Positions 44,824 through 53,494 are shown, counted from the first letter of the stretch. The stretch is 64,000 bases of DNA from Enterocloster aldenensis (GCF_003434055.1 NZ_QVEX01000005.1:1-64000), one strand, 5' to 3'. The notes: generated from the sequence alone by a model not told the origin. Program-made: numbers and translations.

Positions 44824-46150
44824 GATGGATATTATGGATAATATGGACATACAGATCCTGCGTCAGGCCGCCCGTACCCAGGGAACGCCCGCCTATGTGT
44901 TTGACCTTGACGCATTCGCCCGGCGCATCCGCCATATGAAGGAGGTTCTTGGGCAGGATATTAAAATATTATATGCCATGAAGGCCAATCCTTTCTTTAC
45001 CAGGACAGCCGCCCAGGAAGCGGACGGCCTGGAGGTGTGCTCCCCCGGCGAATATGCCATATGCCGGAGGGCCGGTGTGCCCCTGGAGAAAATCGTACTC
45101 TCCGGCGTTAATAAGGAGGCGGCCCATGTCCGGGAGGTTGTGGGCGACGCCGGAATATCTGGCCCTGCCGGAAGGTCTGGCGCCGACGCATTGTCTGGCC
45201 CTGCCGGGACTCCCGGCCCTGCCGCCTATACCGCCGAGTCCCTAAGCCAGCTGGACCTGTTGGAATCCTGCGCTGCCAAGACACAGGGAAATCCGCTGCG
45301 TGTCCTGCTGCGTCTGACCAGCGGAAACCAGTTTGGCATGGATGAGGAGACAATCCTCTCCATAATCAAAAAACGAAGCAGCTATACCCATCTGCATTTT
45401 ACCGGACTCCAGTACTACTCAGGAACCCAGAAAAAGCAGGCCGGCAAGATTCGAAAGGAACTGGAACAGCTGGACGCCCTTCTGGAACGGATACGGAACG
45501 AACTGCAATACGAAATCCGTGAACTGGAATATGGACCGGGTTTCCATATACCTTACTTTGAGGGGGAATCCCCGGTGGACGAGGATGCCATGCTGGCAGA
45601 TTTCAGGGAAGCCCTTGACGCCATGGCGTTCAAGGGACGCATCTCCCTGGAAGCAGGCCGCTTCCTGGCCGCGCCCTGCGGCAGTTATGTGACCCGGGTA
45701 GTGGATACCAAGCAGAACCAGGGGCAGAATTACTGTATCGTGGACGGCGGTATTAATCATGTGAATTATTACGGACAGGCCATGGCCATGAAAATCCCGG
45801 CCATCCGCTTCCTTCCCCACCCCCTTTCCCCCGGCATGCCTGATGTCCAGCCCCCCGGCGGGGATTCTCAGTGGACGGTATGCGGTTCCCTCTGTACATC
45901 CGGGGACATGCTGGTCAAGAACCTTCCCCTGCCCGGCTTAAAGACCGGGGATATGCTGGTATTTGACCGGATTGGGGCATACGCAGTGACGGAAGGAATT
46001 TATCTGTTCTTAAGCCGCAGGCTGCCGGCTGTCCTGACCTATGAAAAGGACGCCGGACTTAAGCTGGTCCGGGGCGCGCTCCCCACCAGCCCATTCAATG
46101 ACGGCAGCATTCAATATTTTGAAGATTGTATAAAAAAGGAGAATCCATAA
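44816..46150 (+). CDS. PLP-dependent decarboxylase, alanine-racemase fold (LysA/ODC type)
   Basis: A 444-residue fold-type III PLP enzyme. The PLP Lys is K56 in LYAMKANPF; the phosphate-binding glycine region is YGPGFHIPYF, EAGRFLAA stands for the usual EPGR, and CGSLCTSGDML is the C-terminal active-site Cys/Asp motif. The family decarboxylates diaminopimelate, ornithine, arginine or carboxynorspermidine. Its place between dltA-like and carrier-protein genes suggests it makes or modifies the amino acid loaded by the pathway. Residues 113-137 are a collagen-like GPAG-rich insert absent from relatives. AAGGAGG precedes the ATG; the stop overlaps the carrier start. Confidence 0.85.
   Translation: MGKMDIMDNMDIQILRQAARTQGTPAYVFDLDAFARRIRHMKEVLGQDIKILYAMKANPFFTRTAAQEADGLEVCSPGEYAICRRAGVPLEKIVLSGVNKEAAHVREVVGDAGISGPAGRSGADALSGPAGTPGPAAYTAESLSQLDLLESCAAKTQGNPLRVLLRLTSGNQFGMDEETILSIIKKRSSYTHLHFTGLQYYSGTQKKQAGKIRKELEQLDALLERIRNELQYEIRELEYGPGFHIPYFEGESPVDEDAMLADFREALDAMAFKGRISLEAGRFLAAPCGSYVTRVVDTKQNQGQNYCIVDGGINHVNYYGQAMAMKIPAIRFLPHPLSPGMPDVQPPGGDSQWTVCGSLCTSGDMLVKNLPLPGLKTGDMLVFDRIGAYAVTEGIYLFLSRRLPAVLTYEKDAGLKLVRGALPTSPFNDGSIQYFEDCIKKENP
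45152..45226 (+). repeat. In-frame GPAG-rich low-complexity insert in the PLP enzyme
   Basis: Encodes residues 113-137 (ISGPAGRSGADALSGPAG, then TPGPAA), collagen-like and with two copies of SGPAG. It lies between two conserved elements of the barrel (HVREVVG and YTAESLSQL) and keeps the frame. Confidence 0.7.
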
Positions 46151-46377
46151 TGAACGAATTATTAGAAATTTTAGAAGATATCAAACCAACTATTGACTTT
46201 AAGACCTGCACCGGGCTGATTGATGAGGGATATCTGGATTCCTTCGACATCCTCTCTATTGTCAGTGAATTAAATGACGCATTTGAGATTGAAATATCGC
46301 CTGTGGATATTGTGCCGGATAATTTTAATTCCGCCCAGGCCCTCTGGAACATGGTTGAACGTCTCAGGGATAATTAA
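46150..46377 (+). CDS. Acyl/peptidyl carrier protein, DltC-like
   Basis: A 75-residue carrier protein. The 4'-phosphopantetheine site is Ser31 in GYLDSFDILSIV, in the DSx pattern of DltC. It carries the activated amino acid from the adenylation enzyme to the membrane acyltransferase. Translation starts at the ATG overlapping the stop of the decarboxylase gene (TAATG), with AAAGGAG upstream. The frame open to 46126 is not the start. Length is normal. Confidence 0.92.
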   Translation: MNELLEILEDIKPTIDFKTCTGLIDEGYLDSFDILSIVSELNDAFEIEISPVDIVPDNFNSAQALWNMVERLRDN

Positions 46378-46391
46378 CAAGGGAGGGCATG

Positions 46392-48095
46392 ATGTCTTTT
46401 CTTTCAATGAACTTCCTGCTGTTCCTGTCCGTTGCCATCCTGGGATATTATGTAATCCCTAAACGGCTGCAATGGGTGTGGCTTCTTCTTTTCAGCTACA
46501 TTTTTTACCTGGCTTCGGGGACAACGGCCGTTGTATTCATCCTGGCCACGACAATCACCACATTCCTCGCCGGCCTGATTTTGGAATATATGGACGGGAA
46601 GATGGACAGGGAACTTAACGGTCAGACAGCCGGGAAACTTAACGGCCAGACAACTGGGGGACTTAACAGCCAGACAACCTGGAATCCTGATACTCAGCCA
46701 GAAAAGCAGACAATCCCTCCCCCTGTTCCTTCCAGCGCGGCAACAACATCAACATCCCCGTTAACGCCAGAACAGAAAAAAGCAGTAAAGGCACGTTTCA
46801 AACGAAACAAGAAGTGGATTGCAGCTGCCGCCCTCCTCATAAACTTCGGTATTCTGGCCGTGCTCAAATACAGGAATTTTGCAGTGGGGAACATCAACCA
46901 GCTGTTTGGGACTGATTTTGCCTTGGGGAAACTGATACTGCCCCTTGGCATTTCCTTTTATACCTTCCAGTCCATGGGTTATCTGATTGATGTATACAGG
47001 GGAAAATATGCTCCTGACCACAATCTGTTCCGTTTTGCCCTGTTCGTATCATTTTTTCCGCAAATCCTTCAGGGGCCAATCGGGCGTTATGACCGTCTGG
47101 CATCCCAGCTGTTCAGCCAGAGGAAATTCAGCCTGGAACGTGTTGAACGGGGCCTGCAGCTGATGCTTTGGGGCTACTTTAAAAAAATTGTCATAGCGGA
47201 CCGGGCCGCGGTTGTGGTGAATGAGGTGTTTGGCAATTATGAAGCCTATACAGGAATTGCGGTCATCATGGGGGTCCTGTGCTATTCCATCCAGCTGTAC
47301 GGCGACTTTTCCGGCGGCATGGACGTGGTGATGGGGGCGGCTGAATGCTTCGGCATTTCCCTGGACCAGAATTTCAAACGGCCTTATTTTGCGCGTTCCA
47401 TCTCTGACTTCTGGCACCGCTGGCATATTACCCTGGGCACCTGGATGAAGGACTATGTGTTCTATCCATTTTCCCTGTCCAAGGGAATGAACCGTTTTAG
47501 TAAATACTGCAAGAAGAATCTCGGCAGGCATGCCGGACGGGTGCTTCCGGTGTGTATCGCTAACCTGCTGGTGTTTTTCCTGGTCGGCGTATGGCATGGG
47601 CCAGCCTGGAAATATATTGTTTACGGCCTGTATAACGGAGTCATCATTGCCGCGGGCAACCTGTCCGCCCCTCTGTACCAGAAGACGGCCCTGGCACTCC
47701 ACATCCCCACAAAATCCAAAGCCTGGGGCCTGGTCCAGATTGCAAGGACCTTCCTTCTGGTCAATATAAGCTGGTACTTTGACATGGCCCAGGACCTTAA
47801 GGCGTCCTTTATCATGATGAAGAACACGGTAACAGGCTTCTCCTTCTCCGCCCTTACGGACGGAACCCTGATGAGGCTGGGTCTGGATAAAAAAGATTAT
47901 CTGGCCCTGATACTGGCATGCGGGGTATTATTCATGGTCAGCCTCCTTCAGGAAAATCATGTGGAAATCCGCTGTTCCCTCGCCAAAAAGCCCCTGGCAG
48001 CCAGATGGGGCATATATCTGATGCTGCTTTTTGCAATCCCGCTTCTGGGACAGATCAATCTGACGGGAGGAGGTTTTATTTATGCACAGTTCTAA
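46392..48095 (+). CDS. MBOAT acyltransferase, DltB/AlgI-like, with repeat-bearing loop
   Basis: A 567-residue MBOAT protein with about eleven membrane segments. The family His lies in VFFLVGVWHGPAWKYIVYG, and the DltB/AlgI pattern GISFYTFQSMGYLIDVYRGK, SFFPQILQGPIGRYDRL and FWHRWHITLGTWMKDYVF is clear. It transfers an acyl or aminoacyl group from the carrier across the membrane. The first cytoplasmic loop (about residues 68-135) is unusually long, with three octapeptide repeats and a Pro/Thr/Ser-rich stretch. GGGAGGG precedes the second of two ATGs (46392). Confidence 0.92.
   Translation: MSFLSMNFLLFLSVAILGYYVIPKRLQWVWLLLFSYIFYLASGTTAVVFILATTITTFLAGLILEYMDGKMDRELNGQTAGKLNGQTTGGLNSQTTWNPDTQPEKQTIPPPVPSSAATTSTSPLTPEQKKAVKARFKRNKKWIAAAALLINFGILAVLKYRNFAVGNINQLFGTDFALGKLILPLGISFYTFQSMGYLIDVYRGKYAPDHNLFRFALFVSFFPQILQGPIGRYDRLASQLFSQRKFSLERVERGLQLMLWGYFKKIVIADRAAVVVNEVFGNYEAYTGIAVIMGVLCYSIQLYGDFSGGMDVVMGAAECFGISLDQNFKRPYFARSISDFWHRWHITLGTWMKDYVFYPFSLSKGMNRFSKYCKKNLGRHAGRVLPVCIANLLVFFLVGVWHGPAWKYIVYGLYNGVIIAAGNLSAPLYQKTALALHIPTKSKAWGLVQIARTFLLVNISWYFDMAQDLKASFIMMKNTVTGFSFSALTDGTLMRLGLDKKDYLALILACGVLFMVSLLQENHVEIRCSLAKKPLAARWGIYLMLLFAIPLLGQINLTGGGFIYAQF
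46611..46682 (+). repeat. 24-bp in-frame minisatellite (LNGQT units)
   Basis: Three tandem 24-bp copies encode ELNGQTAG, KLNGQTTG and GLNSQTTW in the first cytoplasmic loop of the MBOAT protein. The DNA copies differ at a few positions each. Confidence 0.88.
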
Positions 48096-49128
48096 GGATC
48101 CCGCATCCCGCTCCTGTACGTTCCGGGCAATGTTCCGGGCATTTTTGTTCCTTGCCCTGTGCGTGTGCATCACCATGCTGCTTAATTATGCCCTTATCCC
48201 TCCCAGCTCCGTAAGGATTAACCTTCACAATCTGAGGAACGGGCAGCAGTATGATACCATTTTCATCGGCACCTCCCATGGACAGTACGGGATTGACCCT
48301 GCCGCGGTTGACCAGGCCACCGGAACCAGCTCCGTAAGCCTGTGCATGGCGGATGCCTATCCGAATGATATGTATTATCTTTTAAAGCTGGCCTGCGAAA
48401 CCCAGTCCCCTTCCCAAGTGGTATACGAACTGGACCCATCCTATTGGATGAATGAACAGCGAAACGGCTCCACACAGATATTCTTTTATCAGGACTTCCC
48501 GGTATCAAAGGCAAAATCCTCCTATTTCATGGATAAGATAACCGGCCTGGATTTCCGGTCTGCCCTGGCCCCCTGGAGTTATTACAGGAACCTGTACGCA
48601 CAGATACCGGTGAATATAAGGAAAAAACAAAGCGCAGCCTATAAAGATTATGACCCGTCCATCCTGGATATCCCGGTGGGGCATTACGGCGGACGGGGAT
48701 TTATCTACCGGGACCGTGTGCCCGGGGAGGACAAAGGCACTTATAACAACATCCCCTGGGATGAAACCATGGTAAAAGAAAAGGCGGCCCGGTATTTTGG
48801 CAGGATTGCACGGTACTGCCGTGAAAATGGAATCCGGCTCACTGTAATCACCACCCCGGTTCCCCAGGACACCTTAAACCAGTTCGGCCAATCCTATCTC
48901 CAATCCCATGAGTATTTTACTAAGCTCATGAACGGCTGGGGGCTTGCATATTATAATTTCAATTACTTGAAACCAGAGCTGATGGACCGCTCCATGGAAG
49001 GGTATTGGGACTATGACGGACATATGGACGGGATAAAAGCCGGGGAATTCAGCACACTGCTGGGACAGTTCCTGGCAGATCTGGAATCAGGGAATATGGA
49101 TGAGGGAACGTATTTTTTGTATCAGTAA
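48082..49128 (+). CDS. DltD/AlgX-like SGNH-type secreted protein
   Basis: A 348-residue membrane-anchored protein with an N-terminal hydrophobic segment (about residues 10-33, FRAFLFLALCVCITMLLNYAL trimmed to its core). The block I motif is FIGTSHGQYGIDP (nucleophile Ser in GTSHG) and a late DYDGHMDG supplies the Asp/His pair of an SGNH hydrolase. It plays the role of DltD or AlgX/AlgJ, partners of MBOATs that hand the group to the external acceptor. GGAGG lies 8 bases before the ATG, inside the MBOAT 3' end (14-bp overlap). Last gene of the operon. Confidence 0.78.
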   Translation: MHSSKDPASRSCTFRAMFRAFLFLALCVCITMLLNYALIPPSSVRINLHNLRNGQQYDTIFIGTSHGQYGIDPAAVDQATGTSSVSLCMADAYPNDMYYLLKLACETQSPSQVVYELDPSYWMNEQRNGSTQIFFYQDFPVSKAKSSYFMDKITGLDFRSALAPWSYYRNLYAQIPVNIRKKQSAAYKDYDPSILDIPVGHYGGRGFIYRDRVPGEDKGTYNNIPWDETMVKEKAARYFGRIARYCRENGIRLTVITTPVPQDTLNQFGQSYLQSHEYFTKLMNGWGLAYYNFNYLKPELMDRSMEGYWDYDGHMDGIKAGEFSTLLGQFLADLESGNMDEGTYFLYQ

Positions 49129-49161
49129 ATATTCCCCGCATCCAGAAACTGCAAAGGCGCG

Positions 49162-49187
49162 TGGCCGCTCCACAGATGGAGCGGCCA
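49162..49187 (+). terminator. Hairpin ending the dlt-like operon
   Basis: TGGCCGCTCCA (49162-49172) pairs perfectly with TGGAGCGGCCA (49177-49187) around CAGA, 33 bp after the last stop. There is only a weak T-rich tail. The rest of the 49129-49574 gap has no gene I can support; its end holds the copy 2 rubrerythrin promoter. Confidence 0.6.
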
Positions 49188-49484
49188 GCCAATTTACACC
49201 TAAATATCATATAACTGATGATGCCCCGGCGAATGTCCGGGAGTATGGATGACCTTCAGCGTCCTGTCTCCTAAATCCATGCAATCCCTAATCCTGTATC
49301 AATTAAAACAGCTTTCTTTTCCCCGCCAAAGATAAACGGACATAGCTTAACATGTTCCATTCTAATATCAGCGCACAGATATGTCAAACAACTCCCTTCG
49401 TGTCATAACTTCATATTACTGATCATAACTCTTTTTATAGTAATTTTTCTTTCCGCTTTTTTATAAAAAACTTTAAAAATATTC

Positions 49485-49532
49485 TTGACATTTTCTCCCC
49501 CTTGTATTATATTAATATCAGTAACAATTACT
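49485..49532 (+). promoter_or_regulatory. Promoter and operator of reverse rubrerythrin copy 2
   Basis: TTGACA (49485-49490), 17-base spacer, TATATT (49508-49513) and the palindrome AGTAACAATTACT (49520-49532), same layout as in copies 1 and 3. Outer arms TATTAATA lie on both sides. Confidence 0.85.
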
Positions 49533-49574
49533 ATTATTAATAAAAAAAAATATAGAAAAAGGAAAAGGAGAATA

Positions 49575-50126
49575 TTGATTATAAAAAAATGGGTATGTAC
49601 AGTATGCGGTTATGTTTATGAAGGCGAGAATGCACCTGAGAAATGTCCACAGTGCGGTGTTCCGGCATCCAAATTCAAAGAGCAGGAAGCTGACAAGATG
49701 GCATGGGCATGTGAGCATGAGGTTGGTGTTGCACAGGGTTCCCCTGAAGATATTATGATGGATTTAAGGGCTAACTTCGAGGGCGAGTGCTCTGAGGTAG
49801 GTATGTACCTGGCCATGTCAAGGGTTGCCCACAGGGAAGGTTATCCTGAGATTGGCATGTACTGGGCCAAGGCCGCATATGAGGAAGCTGAACACGCAGC
49901 TAAGTTTGCTGAGCTGTTAGGCGAGGTTGTCACAAACTCCACCAAGAAGAACCTGGAGATGAGGGTTGCTGCTGAGAACGGCGCTACTGCCGGTAAGTTC
50001 GACCTGGCTAAGAGGGCCAAGGCCCTGAACCTGGATGCAATCCATGACACGGTCCATGAGATGGCAAAGGACGAGGCCCGTCACGGCAAGGCATTCGCAG
50101 GTCTGTTAGAGAGATACTTCGGTTAA
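49575..50126 (+). CDS. Reverse rubrerythrin, copy 2 (lost ATG start)
   Basis: Same domain order and ligands as copy 1. The expected start ATG has become ATA (49581-49583), with the next codon AAA. The nearest in-frame start is TTG at 49575, but the AAAGGAG site is then only 4 bases away; otherwise the ATA might be used poorly. The protein from TTG would be 183 residues with an extra two at the N-terminus. An ORF open to 49485 carries no ribosome site. It differs from copy 3 at only two residues (A/S and N/S). Confidence 0.88.
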   Translation: MIIKKWVCTVCGYVYEGENAPEKCPQCGVPASKFKEQEADKMAWACEHEVGVAQGSPEDIMMDLRANFEGECSEVGMYLAMSRVAHREGYPEIGMYWAKAAYEEAEHAAKFAELLGEVVTNSTKKNLEMRVAAENGATAGKFDLAKRAKALNLDAIHDTVHEMAKDEARHGKAFAGLLERYFG

Positions 50127-50159
50127 TTTTAGCATTCAAATTAATATGTAACAGGAATC

Positions 50160-50207
50160 ATCCGGTGTCCGGGGCATGATTTGATGCTCCCGGCACCGGA
50201 TTTTTTT
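50160..50207 (+). terminator. Intrinsic terminator of reverse rubrerythrin copy 2
   Basis: ATCCGGT (50160-50166) pairs with ACCGGAT (50195-50201), extended inward by CCGGG/CCCGG with small bulges, followed by a run of seven T. The remaining gap to 50436 holds a TATACT (50358-50363), a likely -10 for the AraC-ClpP pair. Confidence 0.85.
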
Positions 50208-50436
50208 CCGCTTTTTTCCGTTTTTTACCGTTAAAACGCATCGGACCTAAGGATATACCTGATAATTGCTTTCCGCCAGCTATGCATCCCGCCACTCCCC
50301 CGCAGATAATCTGCAAATCAGGGCAATTTCTATTAAGACGCCTTCCGCAATCCATGCTATACTAAAAATATATGCAGAAATAACGGGGATGTCTGAAAAT
50401 CCATACCCGCCATCTGCGCAGAAAGGAATGTCCCAT

Positions 50437-50877
50437 ATGACGAATCAGACCGTTGTTGAAAAGATAGCAGACTACATCGAGAATCATCTGGAAGAGGATA
50501 TACCCCTTGATAAGATTGCAAAGGAACTCAATTACTCTAAATTCTATATTGCCCGGGTATTTGCAGATAATACAGGATATACGATATACAAATATATACA
50601 GGGCCGGAGGCTGACCCTGGCGGCCAGGAAGCTGGCAGAAACCGATAAACCGATTGTAGAAATAGCTTACGAGGCCCGCTACGGTTCCCAACAGGCATTT
50701 ACCCTTGCATTCAGCCAGTTTTATCTGTGCACGCCCCAGACATACAGAAAGAATGGCGTATTTGTCCCCAGGCTCCCCAGAATCAGGCTTGGCAGTCCGG
50801 CTGCCACTGCCGCCTTGCGTTCCATGCATTGCATCCCACGGCGCGGCGGCATATGTGGAGGTAAAATGGCGGCATGA
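50437..50877 (+). CDS. AraC-family transcriptional regulator (HTH domain only)
   Basis: A 146-residue protein composed mainly of an AraC/XylS double [40 protein letters not shown], then [20 protein letters not shown] and the TPQTYRKN end. No ligand-binding domain precedes it. The start at 50437 has AAAGGA 9 bases upstream; the frame to 50266 lacks one. The Arg/Pro-rich 40-residue tail after YRKNG is unusual. Its stop overlaps the clpP ATG (ATGA), so the two are translationally coupled. Confidence 0.85.
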   Translation: MTNQTVVEKIADYIENHLEEDIPLDKIAKELNYSKFYIARVFADNTGYTIYKYIQGRRLTLAARKLAETDKPIVEIAYEARYGSQQAFTLAFSQFYLCTPQTYRKNGVFVPRLPRIRLGSPAATAALRSMHCIPRRGGICGGKMAA

Positions 50878-51464
50878 GTACAATACCATATGTTATCGAA
50901 CAGACCAGCCGCGGGGAGCGGAGCTATGATATCTTCTCAAGACTGCTGTCAGACCGTATCATATTCCTCGGCGAGGAAGTCAGCGATGTCTCAGCCGGCC
51001 TGATTACGGCCCAAATGCTATTCCTTGAGGCCCAGGACCCGGAAAAAGACATCCAGCTCTATATCAACAGCCCCGGCGGATCGGTCACGGCAGGGTTTGC
51101 CATCTACGATACCATGCAGTTCATCCGGTGTGACGTGTCCACCATATGCATCGGACTTGCCGCCAGCTTCGGCGCTTTCCTGCTGGCGGGCGGTACAAAA
51201 GGAAAACGTCTGGCCCTGCCCAATGCTGAAATCATGATTCACCAGCCGGCCATCCATGGCAGCGGCATACAGGGCCAGGCCAGTGATATCAAAATCATAT
51301 CAGACCATATGATTAAAAGCAGACAGCGCCTGAACCACATCCTGGCAGACAATACAGGGAAAAGCATTGAGCAGGTTGCCGCTGATACTGAGCGGGATTA
51401 TTATATGTCTGCCAGGGAAGCCGTGGAGTATGGCCTGATTGACAAAATAATTGACAGACGGTAA
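50874..51464 (+). CDS. ClpP-family serine protease (paralogue)
   Basis: A 196-residue ClpP-type protease. Catalytic Ser98 in [11 protein letters not shown], His123 in IMIHQP and Asp171 in [10 protein letters not shown]; the ring-forming handle region is normal. The nucleophile motif reads ASFGA rather than the usual ASMGA, and the gene is apart from tig-clpX, so it is probably an accessory ClpP. It would form heptameric rings with a Clp ATPase elsewhere in the genome. Coupled to the AraC gene by ATGA. Confidence 0.9.
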   Translation: MSTIPYVIEQTSRGERSYDIFSRLLSDRIIFLGEEVSDVSAGLITAQMLFLEAQDPEKDIQLYINSPGGSVTAGFAIYDTMQFIRCDVSTICIGLAASFGAFLLAGGTKGKRLALPNAEIMIHQPAIHGSGIQGQASDIKIISDHMIKSRQRLNHILADNTGKSIEQVAADTERDYYMSAREAVEYGLIDKIIDRR

Positions 51465-51543
51465 TTGACATCCCCTGTGTTCAACATGATAATCCATAAG
51501 ACGGCAGAACGGGGCTGTGGGGAAATAGATAGTTCCAAGCAGA

Positions 51544-51580
51544 AGGGGCAGATGTGGCTTATATAAGTCCAGCTGCCCCT
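51544..51580. terminator. Hairpin after clpP
   Basis: AGGGGCAG (51544-51551) pairs with CTGCCCCT (51573-51580); it lies 80 bp beyond the clpP stop and 168 bp from the end of the converging helicase gene. No strong T-run. Confidence 0.45.
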
Positions 51581-51609
51581 GGAATTGCCCTAAAATAAAT
51601 CCAGAAAAA

Positions 51610-51668
51610 GAGATACCTCTGTAGAGGTTCAAGGCTTTGCAAAAGCCTGGATTCTACAGAGGTATCTC
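51610..51668. repeat. 59-bp long-stem imperfect palindrome with inner hairpin
   Basis: GAGATACCTCTGTAGA (51610-51625) is perfectly inverted at 51653-51668, a 16-bp stem. The loop contains AGGCTTT (51632-51638) pairing with AAAGCCT (51642-51648). The two-step hairpin lies between converging genes and may be a bidirectional terminator, or a dispersed palindromic element. Confidence 0.75.
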
Positions 51669-51747
51669 CTCCTTAAATGTCAAGGGTTAAAAATCGGTAT
51701 TAACCGACAGCCCCTTTGTTGTATGTGGTGAACGGCTTGGGTTGAAT

Positions 51748-53196
51748 TTATTTGGAATGCAGCGTCCGGATTGCCATTTGGCTGCTTCTCCTTGGAAGCG
51801 GGGCGGGGGCATGGGGGCGCTTGCCGGAAGGCCTTGTCTTCTGTGGGGCTGGCTGGCTCTGGGTGAGGACCGGTTTTTCAGCGCTTGTTTGTTTTCTGGA
51901 GGCGGCGGCCCGTCTGGAGTCCGCGGCCGTTCTGGAATCCTTGGTCCTTCTGGAATCCTTGGCCCGTCTGGAATCCTTGGCCCGTCTGGAATCCGCGCCC
52001 TTTCCTGGCCCCTTCGCCTGCCTGGAATTCCTTTCCTCCTTAGGCGCAATCTCAAAGATTTTCATGGGATAGGGGTGATCCCCGATTACCTGAATGGTCT
52101 TGCCGGTCAGCTTCTCGATATCCTTCACATATGCCTTTTCCTCAATGTCGCTGAAGGAAAGCGCCCGTCCTCCCAGCCCGGCGCGCCCTGTACGGCCGAT
52201 TCTGTGGACATAGGTCTCAGGGATATTGGGCAGGTCGAAATTGATGACGCAGGACAGTTCCTCGATATCAATGCCCCTGGCGGCTATATCCGTGGCAACA
52301 AGGACACGGAGACGGCCCGATTTAAAATTGCTGAGGGCGGTCTGTCTGGCGCCCTGGGATTTGTCCCCGTGGATGGCGGCGGCAGTTATGCCGGATTTAT
52401 TCAGATATTTGGCCCCCCGGTCCGCGCCGTGCTTGGTACGGGTGAATACCAGGGTGGAGGACACATCCTCGTGTTTCAGCAGATGCACAAGCAGGGGCCA
52501 TTTGTTAGCCTTATCCACATAGTAGAGGGCGGTTTCAATCAAATCCACGGTGGAGGAGACTGGGGTTACCTCCACCTTGACTGGGTTGTGCAGCAGCTTC
52601 GCGGCCAGGGTCTGGATTTCATCCGGCATGGTGGCGGAGAACAGCAGGGTCTGGCGCTTCTTCGGCAACAGGGTAATTACACGCTTTACATCGTGGATGA
52701 ACCCCATGTCCAGCATGCGGTCGGCCTCGTCCAGCACAAAGATTTCCACAAAGGACAGATCTATTTCATGCTGGCCGATTAAATCCAGCAGCCGTCCGGG
52801 GGTGGCCACCAGGATATCAATGCCGCGGCGCAGGGACTGGATCTGGGGTTTGGCGGAAACGCCGCCGAAGATGACTGCGCTGTTGATGGGAGTGCTGGCT
52901 CCATACTCCTCTATATTTTCATGGATCTGCAGCGCCAGCTCCCTTGTGGGCGTCAGAATCAGGGAGCGGATGGGCTTCTTCTTCTGCCTGTTTTTGGGAC
53001 GCTCCATCAGGTTTTGTATGATTGGCAGGGCAAATGCCGCTGTCTTCCCGGTTCCTGTCTGGGCGCAGCCCAGAAGATCCTGGCCATTCAGTACATATGG
53101 GATTGCCTGCTCCTGGATAGGGGATGGTTTGGTATATCCTTTTTGATCCAGGGCTTTTAAGAGTAGCGGAGATAACTGTAATTCATCAAAATTCAT
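51748..53196 (-). CDS. DEAD-box RNA helicase with repeat-bearing tail
   Basis: A 482-residue RhlE/DeaD-type RNA helicase. Q motif [13 protein letters not shown], motif I AQTGTGKT, Ia [36 protein letters not shown] and [12 protein letters not shown]. The 100-residue C-terminal tail is basic and disordered and contains five DSRRAK-type hexapeptides (about residues 402-431). It remodels RNA or ribosome precursors, often under cold or stress. The ribosome site is weak (AAGAAAG). The tail repeats are not part of the family core. Confidence 0.93.
   Translation of the reverse strand: MNFDELQLSPLLLKALDQKGYTKPSPIQEQAIPYVLNGQDLLGCAQTGTGKTAAFALPIIQNLMERPKNRQKKKPIRSLILTPTRELALQIHENIEEYGASTPINSAVIFGGVSAKPQIQSLRRGIDILVATPGRLLDLIGQHEIDLSFVEIFVLDEADRMLDMGFIHDVKRVITLLPKKRQTLLFSATMPDEIQTLAAKLLHNPVKVEVTPVSSTVDLIETALYYVDKANKWPLLVHLLKHEDVSSTLVFTRTKHGADRGAKYLNKSGITAAAIHGDKSQGARQTALSNFKSGRLRVLVATDIAARGIDIEELSCVINFDLPNIPETYVHRIGRTGRAGLGGRALSFSDIEEKAYVKDIEKLTGKTIQVIGDHPYPMKIFEIAPKEERNSRQAKGPGKGADSRRAKDSRRAKDSRRTKDSRTAADSRRAAASRKQTSAEKPVLTQSQPAPQKTRPSGKRPHAPAPLPRRSSQMAIRTLHSK
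51904..51993 (-). repeat. 18-bp in-frame minisatellite (DSRRAK units)
   Basis: Five tandem 18-bp units encode [24 protein letters not shown] and DSRRAA in the C-terminal tail of the DEAD-box helicase. The first copies are nearly identical in DNA and the later ones drift. Confidence 0.9.
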
Positions 53197-53353
53197 CTTG
53201 TATTTTCTTCTTTCTTTTTATTGTACGCGGTGAATCGGCCCAAAAGCATGCGGTTCATCGTTGTCGTTATTCTGTTCGGAACATGTGAATTTTAATCTTA
53301 TCACAGTTTCCCGGTTAATGAAATAGAAATTTAAATTCTCTTTAGTTGGGGGT

Positions 53354-53494
53354 ATGAAAAGTAACCATTCAGAAAAAGACCCTCAGATCTGCAAAAACCG
53401 CCAGAGAATGGCAGACGGATTCCTCACAGAAACTGGCCGGCAGATATATTGTAACATCATACGTTTGATTGAAACCATAAATGAATGGGATTAA
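53354..53494 (+). CDS. Possible small protein of 46 residues
   Basis: A short frame starting at an ATG directly behind GGGGG and ending at TAA. The product is polar with two Cys (MKSNHSEKDPQICKN, then ending IETINEWD). No family is recognised. It lies in the 535-bp gap 53197-53731, which otherwise holds an ATTCCTAT/ATAGGAAT inverted repeat (53568-53602) and the copy 3 promoter. Low confidence that it is translated. Confidence 0.2.
   Translation: MKSNHSEKDPQICKNRQRMADGFLTETGRQIYCNIIRLIETINEWD

Noticed and set aside
43306..49128. Classical D-alanyl-lipoteichoic acid (dltABCD) operon
   Set aside because: The extra PLP decarboxylase-fold gene, the order, the Ser in the adenylation pocket and the AlgX-like final protein do not fit classical dlt, so no dlt gene symbols were assigned.
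51742..52782. 346-residue plus-strand ORF opposite the DEAD-box helicase
   Set aside because: All helicase motifs are on the minus strand in order; the plus-strand frame has no recognisable domain and is an overlap artefact of GC-rich codons.
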